The notes under the pieces were generated by a model. It was not told the origin of the DNA. It made no database searches and saw only the letters and a list, made by a program, of their open reading frames with translations. From NCBI GenBank assembly GCA_937923405.1, contig CALDUY010000035.1:26271-90270 (forward strand): a stretch of DNA of 64,000 nucleotides. The letters are read 5' to 3'. Below are positions 62,760 to 64,000 of the stretch, piece after piece. The translations under genes and the position numbers were made by a program. Numbering within the stretch: position 1 is the stretch's first letter; each line of letters starts with the position of its first letter. Origin of the DNA: an uncultured Gemmataceae bacterium. Its GTDB lineage: Bacteria; Planctomycetota; Planctomycetia; Gemmatales; Gemmataceae.

Positions 62760-64000
62760 GTGTACCTGCATCGACGCTATCAACGACGAGGAACCATCGT
62801 CGCCCTATTGTGGGTCAGTTTAGTCGCTCTTTTGGGATTGGTCGCCTTGGCCATCGATATCGGTATGCTGGCGGTGGCGCGAACCCAATGCCAGGCGGTG
62901 GCCGATGCCGCCACGTTGTCCGGTGCCCGAGCCTTGACCGGCGATCCGTCTACGGACTTCAACCGTGCCGCAGTGGAGCCTGCGATCAACCAAGTGCTGA
63001 GTGGCATCAAGATCATGGGGCAAACCGTGGATCCCAGCCAGGTGTCAGCCACCGTTGGATCCTTTCGCTACGACGAGGCGAGTAATCAGTTTGTGCAATC
63101 AGATACTCGGTCCTCGCCGGATGAAGCGTGGACAATGGTTCGAGCCACGGTCAACGCCACGAACAACACGACCTTCGGTCGGGTGTTCGGCATTGGATCA
63201 CTGAAGGCCACGGCTACGGCTGTAGCCGCCCACCGGCCTCGCGACGTGGCAGTTATCATCGACTTTTCTGGCTCCATGCGCTTGAATAGTCTGCTCGGCG
63301 CACCAATCACTGACTCGACAGGGTTGAATATAACCAACCGAAACCGGGCCATGAACGTGGAATCGGCTTTCCCGACGTTCGGACACTGGAGTAACGTCAG
63401 TACCTGGCGCGGCTCCAATGCCGGAGTGCCTTTTATCACAGCATCTGGGGAATCAATAGGCCCTTCCAACTTCACTGAAGACACAGATGATGGTAAGGCG
63501 ATCGTCAATGACTTCTATCAAGATGCCGTTCCGTTCGGATCCAGTATACCGGCTTTTACTCGTCGTCCTGCTTCATTGGGCACGACCCCAGGAGGAATGA
63601 ACTTCCCCCGAGTCCGCAATAGCACGGCTTGGGCGATCAACGTCAATGAAGTGGCCTATGGCAGTTCGTCCTCGGCCTCGAACGCTACTACAAAATCCAC
63701 TTCGTTCTTCATTGATGACATCACCAAGACCAACCAGGCTGGTGGTGCCAACTCTGGCTATGGTAGTTCGTTTGTCGCTGAAACGGTTGGGCCGAACTTC
63801 TGGGGCAAGACCTTCTACATGTGGCCGCCTGACCCACGAGGACCAACTAGCACCAACTGGGCCAACAACGGCGCGAGAGACTGGCGGCAACGCTTCTTCT
63901 ACCAAATCTACCTCGGCACGCGAACCAGCATCACGACAAGTGGTGGTGGTGGCGGCGGTGGTGGCGGTGGCGGTGGTGGTGGCGGTGGTGGCGGCGGTGG
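62760..64000 (+). CDS. TadG-like protein with von Willebrand A domain and polyglycine tract (3' end outside window)
   Basis: Open from the GTG at 62760 (ribosome binding site AAGGGGGGA) to the window end, about 413 codons. N-terminus RGTIVALLWVSLVALLGLVA then LAIDIGMLAVARTQCQAVAD is the TadG-type membrane anchor. A vWA domain begins near residue 160 with the metal-ion site DFSGSM (Asp168). It is long and Ser/Asn/Gly-rich after that, with no obvious rest of the vWA fold inside the window. From residue 395 it is pure glycine (GGT/GGC codons at 63942-64000, at least 19). TadG proteins are envelope-associated parts of Tad pili. Confidence 0.8.
   Translation, partial: MYLHRRYQRRGTIVALLWVSLVALLGLVALAIDIGMLAVARTQCQAVADAATLSGARALTGDPSTDFNRAAVEPAINQVLSGIKIMGQTVDPSQVSATVGSFRYDEASNQFVQSDTRSSPDEAWTMVRATVNATNNTTFGRVFGIGSLKATATAVAAHRPRDVAVIIDFSGSMRLNSLLGAPITDSTGLNITNRNRAMNVESAFPTFGHWSNVSTWRGSNAGVPFITASGESIGPSNFTEDTDDGKAIVNDFYQDAVPFGSSIPAFTRRPASLGTTPGGMNFPRVRNSTAWAINVNEVAYGSSSSASNATTKSTSFFIDDITKTNQAGGANSGYGSSFVAETVGPNFWGKTFYMWPPDPRGPTSTNWANNGARDWRQRFFYQIYLGTRTSITTSGGGGGGGGGGGGGGGGGGG
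63942..64000 (+). repeat. GGN trinucleotide repeat encoding polyglycine
   Basis: Nineteen complete GGT or GGC codons in mixed order, reaching the window edge, within the TadG-like gene. Length changes in such a tract would stay in frame and lengthen or shorten a flexible linker. Confidence 0.85.

Overview
The window looks like a chromosomal segment of a planctomycete, most likely of the Gemmata-like (Gemmataceae) branch. This is inferred from gene content, not from any rRNA, since none is present. Pointers are a BBP7-type outer-membrane beta-barrel protein, two PQQ-type beta-propeller proteins, a DUF3754 protein beside a small Ser/Thr kinase, a subtilase with atypical motifs, zinc-ribbon/B-box membrane proteins, and a Tad-type locus with a von Willebrand A protein. 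No tRNA, rRNA, CRISPR array, prophage or insertion sequence was seen.

Layout. (1) 1-2967: end of a surface-polysaccharide cluster (Wzt-like ABC ATPase, polysaccharide pyruvyl transferase family protein, methyltransferase). (2) 3171-8772: the complete 2-oxoglutarate dehydrogenase complex (sucA, sucB, lpdA). (3) 8970-22531: a secreted BON-domain protein, glycogen phosphorylase, secreted subtilase, LON-domain and DUF309 pair, GspF-like protein, PQQ propeller, YhaM-like exoribonuclease, glmS, small lipoprotein, proline dehydrogenase. (4) 22596-24804: kinase and DUF3754 membrane protein. (5) 24957-38859: a 13-gene NADH dehydrogenase (complex I) operon nuoABCDEFGHIJKL-N. It lacks nuoM and has unusually large NuoH and NuoJ. 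It starts behind a compact leader in which a promoter-like site is followed at once by two hairpins. (6) 38866-43874: phosphotransferase-like protein, PEP carboxylase, FAD monooxygenase. (7) 43984-45117: a structured leader that matches the cyclic-di-GMP-I (GEMM) riboswitch class, directly in front of a secreted HtrA-like protease. (8) 45212-55935: GT39-type glycosyltransferase, BBP7 barrel, membrane-anchored PQQ propeller, PurL with a PurS-like N-terminus, two zinc-ribbon/B-box membrane proteins, and a second predicted outer-membrane protein. (9) 56144-61336: an unrecognised 485-residue protein, UPF0173 metallo-hydrolase, GH88 hydrolase, YfcE-type phosphodiesterase, and the MeaB/B12-binding pair of methylmalonyl-CoA mutase. 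(10) 61673-64000: two TadE-like pseudopilins and a TadG-like vWA protein that runs off the window in a polyglycine tract.

Together these genes describe an aerobic, respiring heterotroph: TCA-cycle dehydrogenase feeding NADH to complex I, PEP carboxylase anaplerosis, proline and propionyl/methylmalonyl-CoA catabolism, glycogen use, and a large investment in envelope proteins. The most interesting single signal is the predicted c-di-GMP riboswitch at about 44003-44154. Its nucleotides equivalent to the ligand-contacting positions of the Vibrio Vc2 aptamer are present, and its closing helix can pair with both the ribosome binding site and the start codon of the protease gene.
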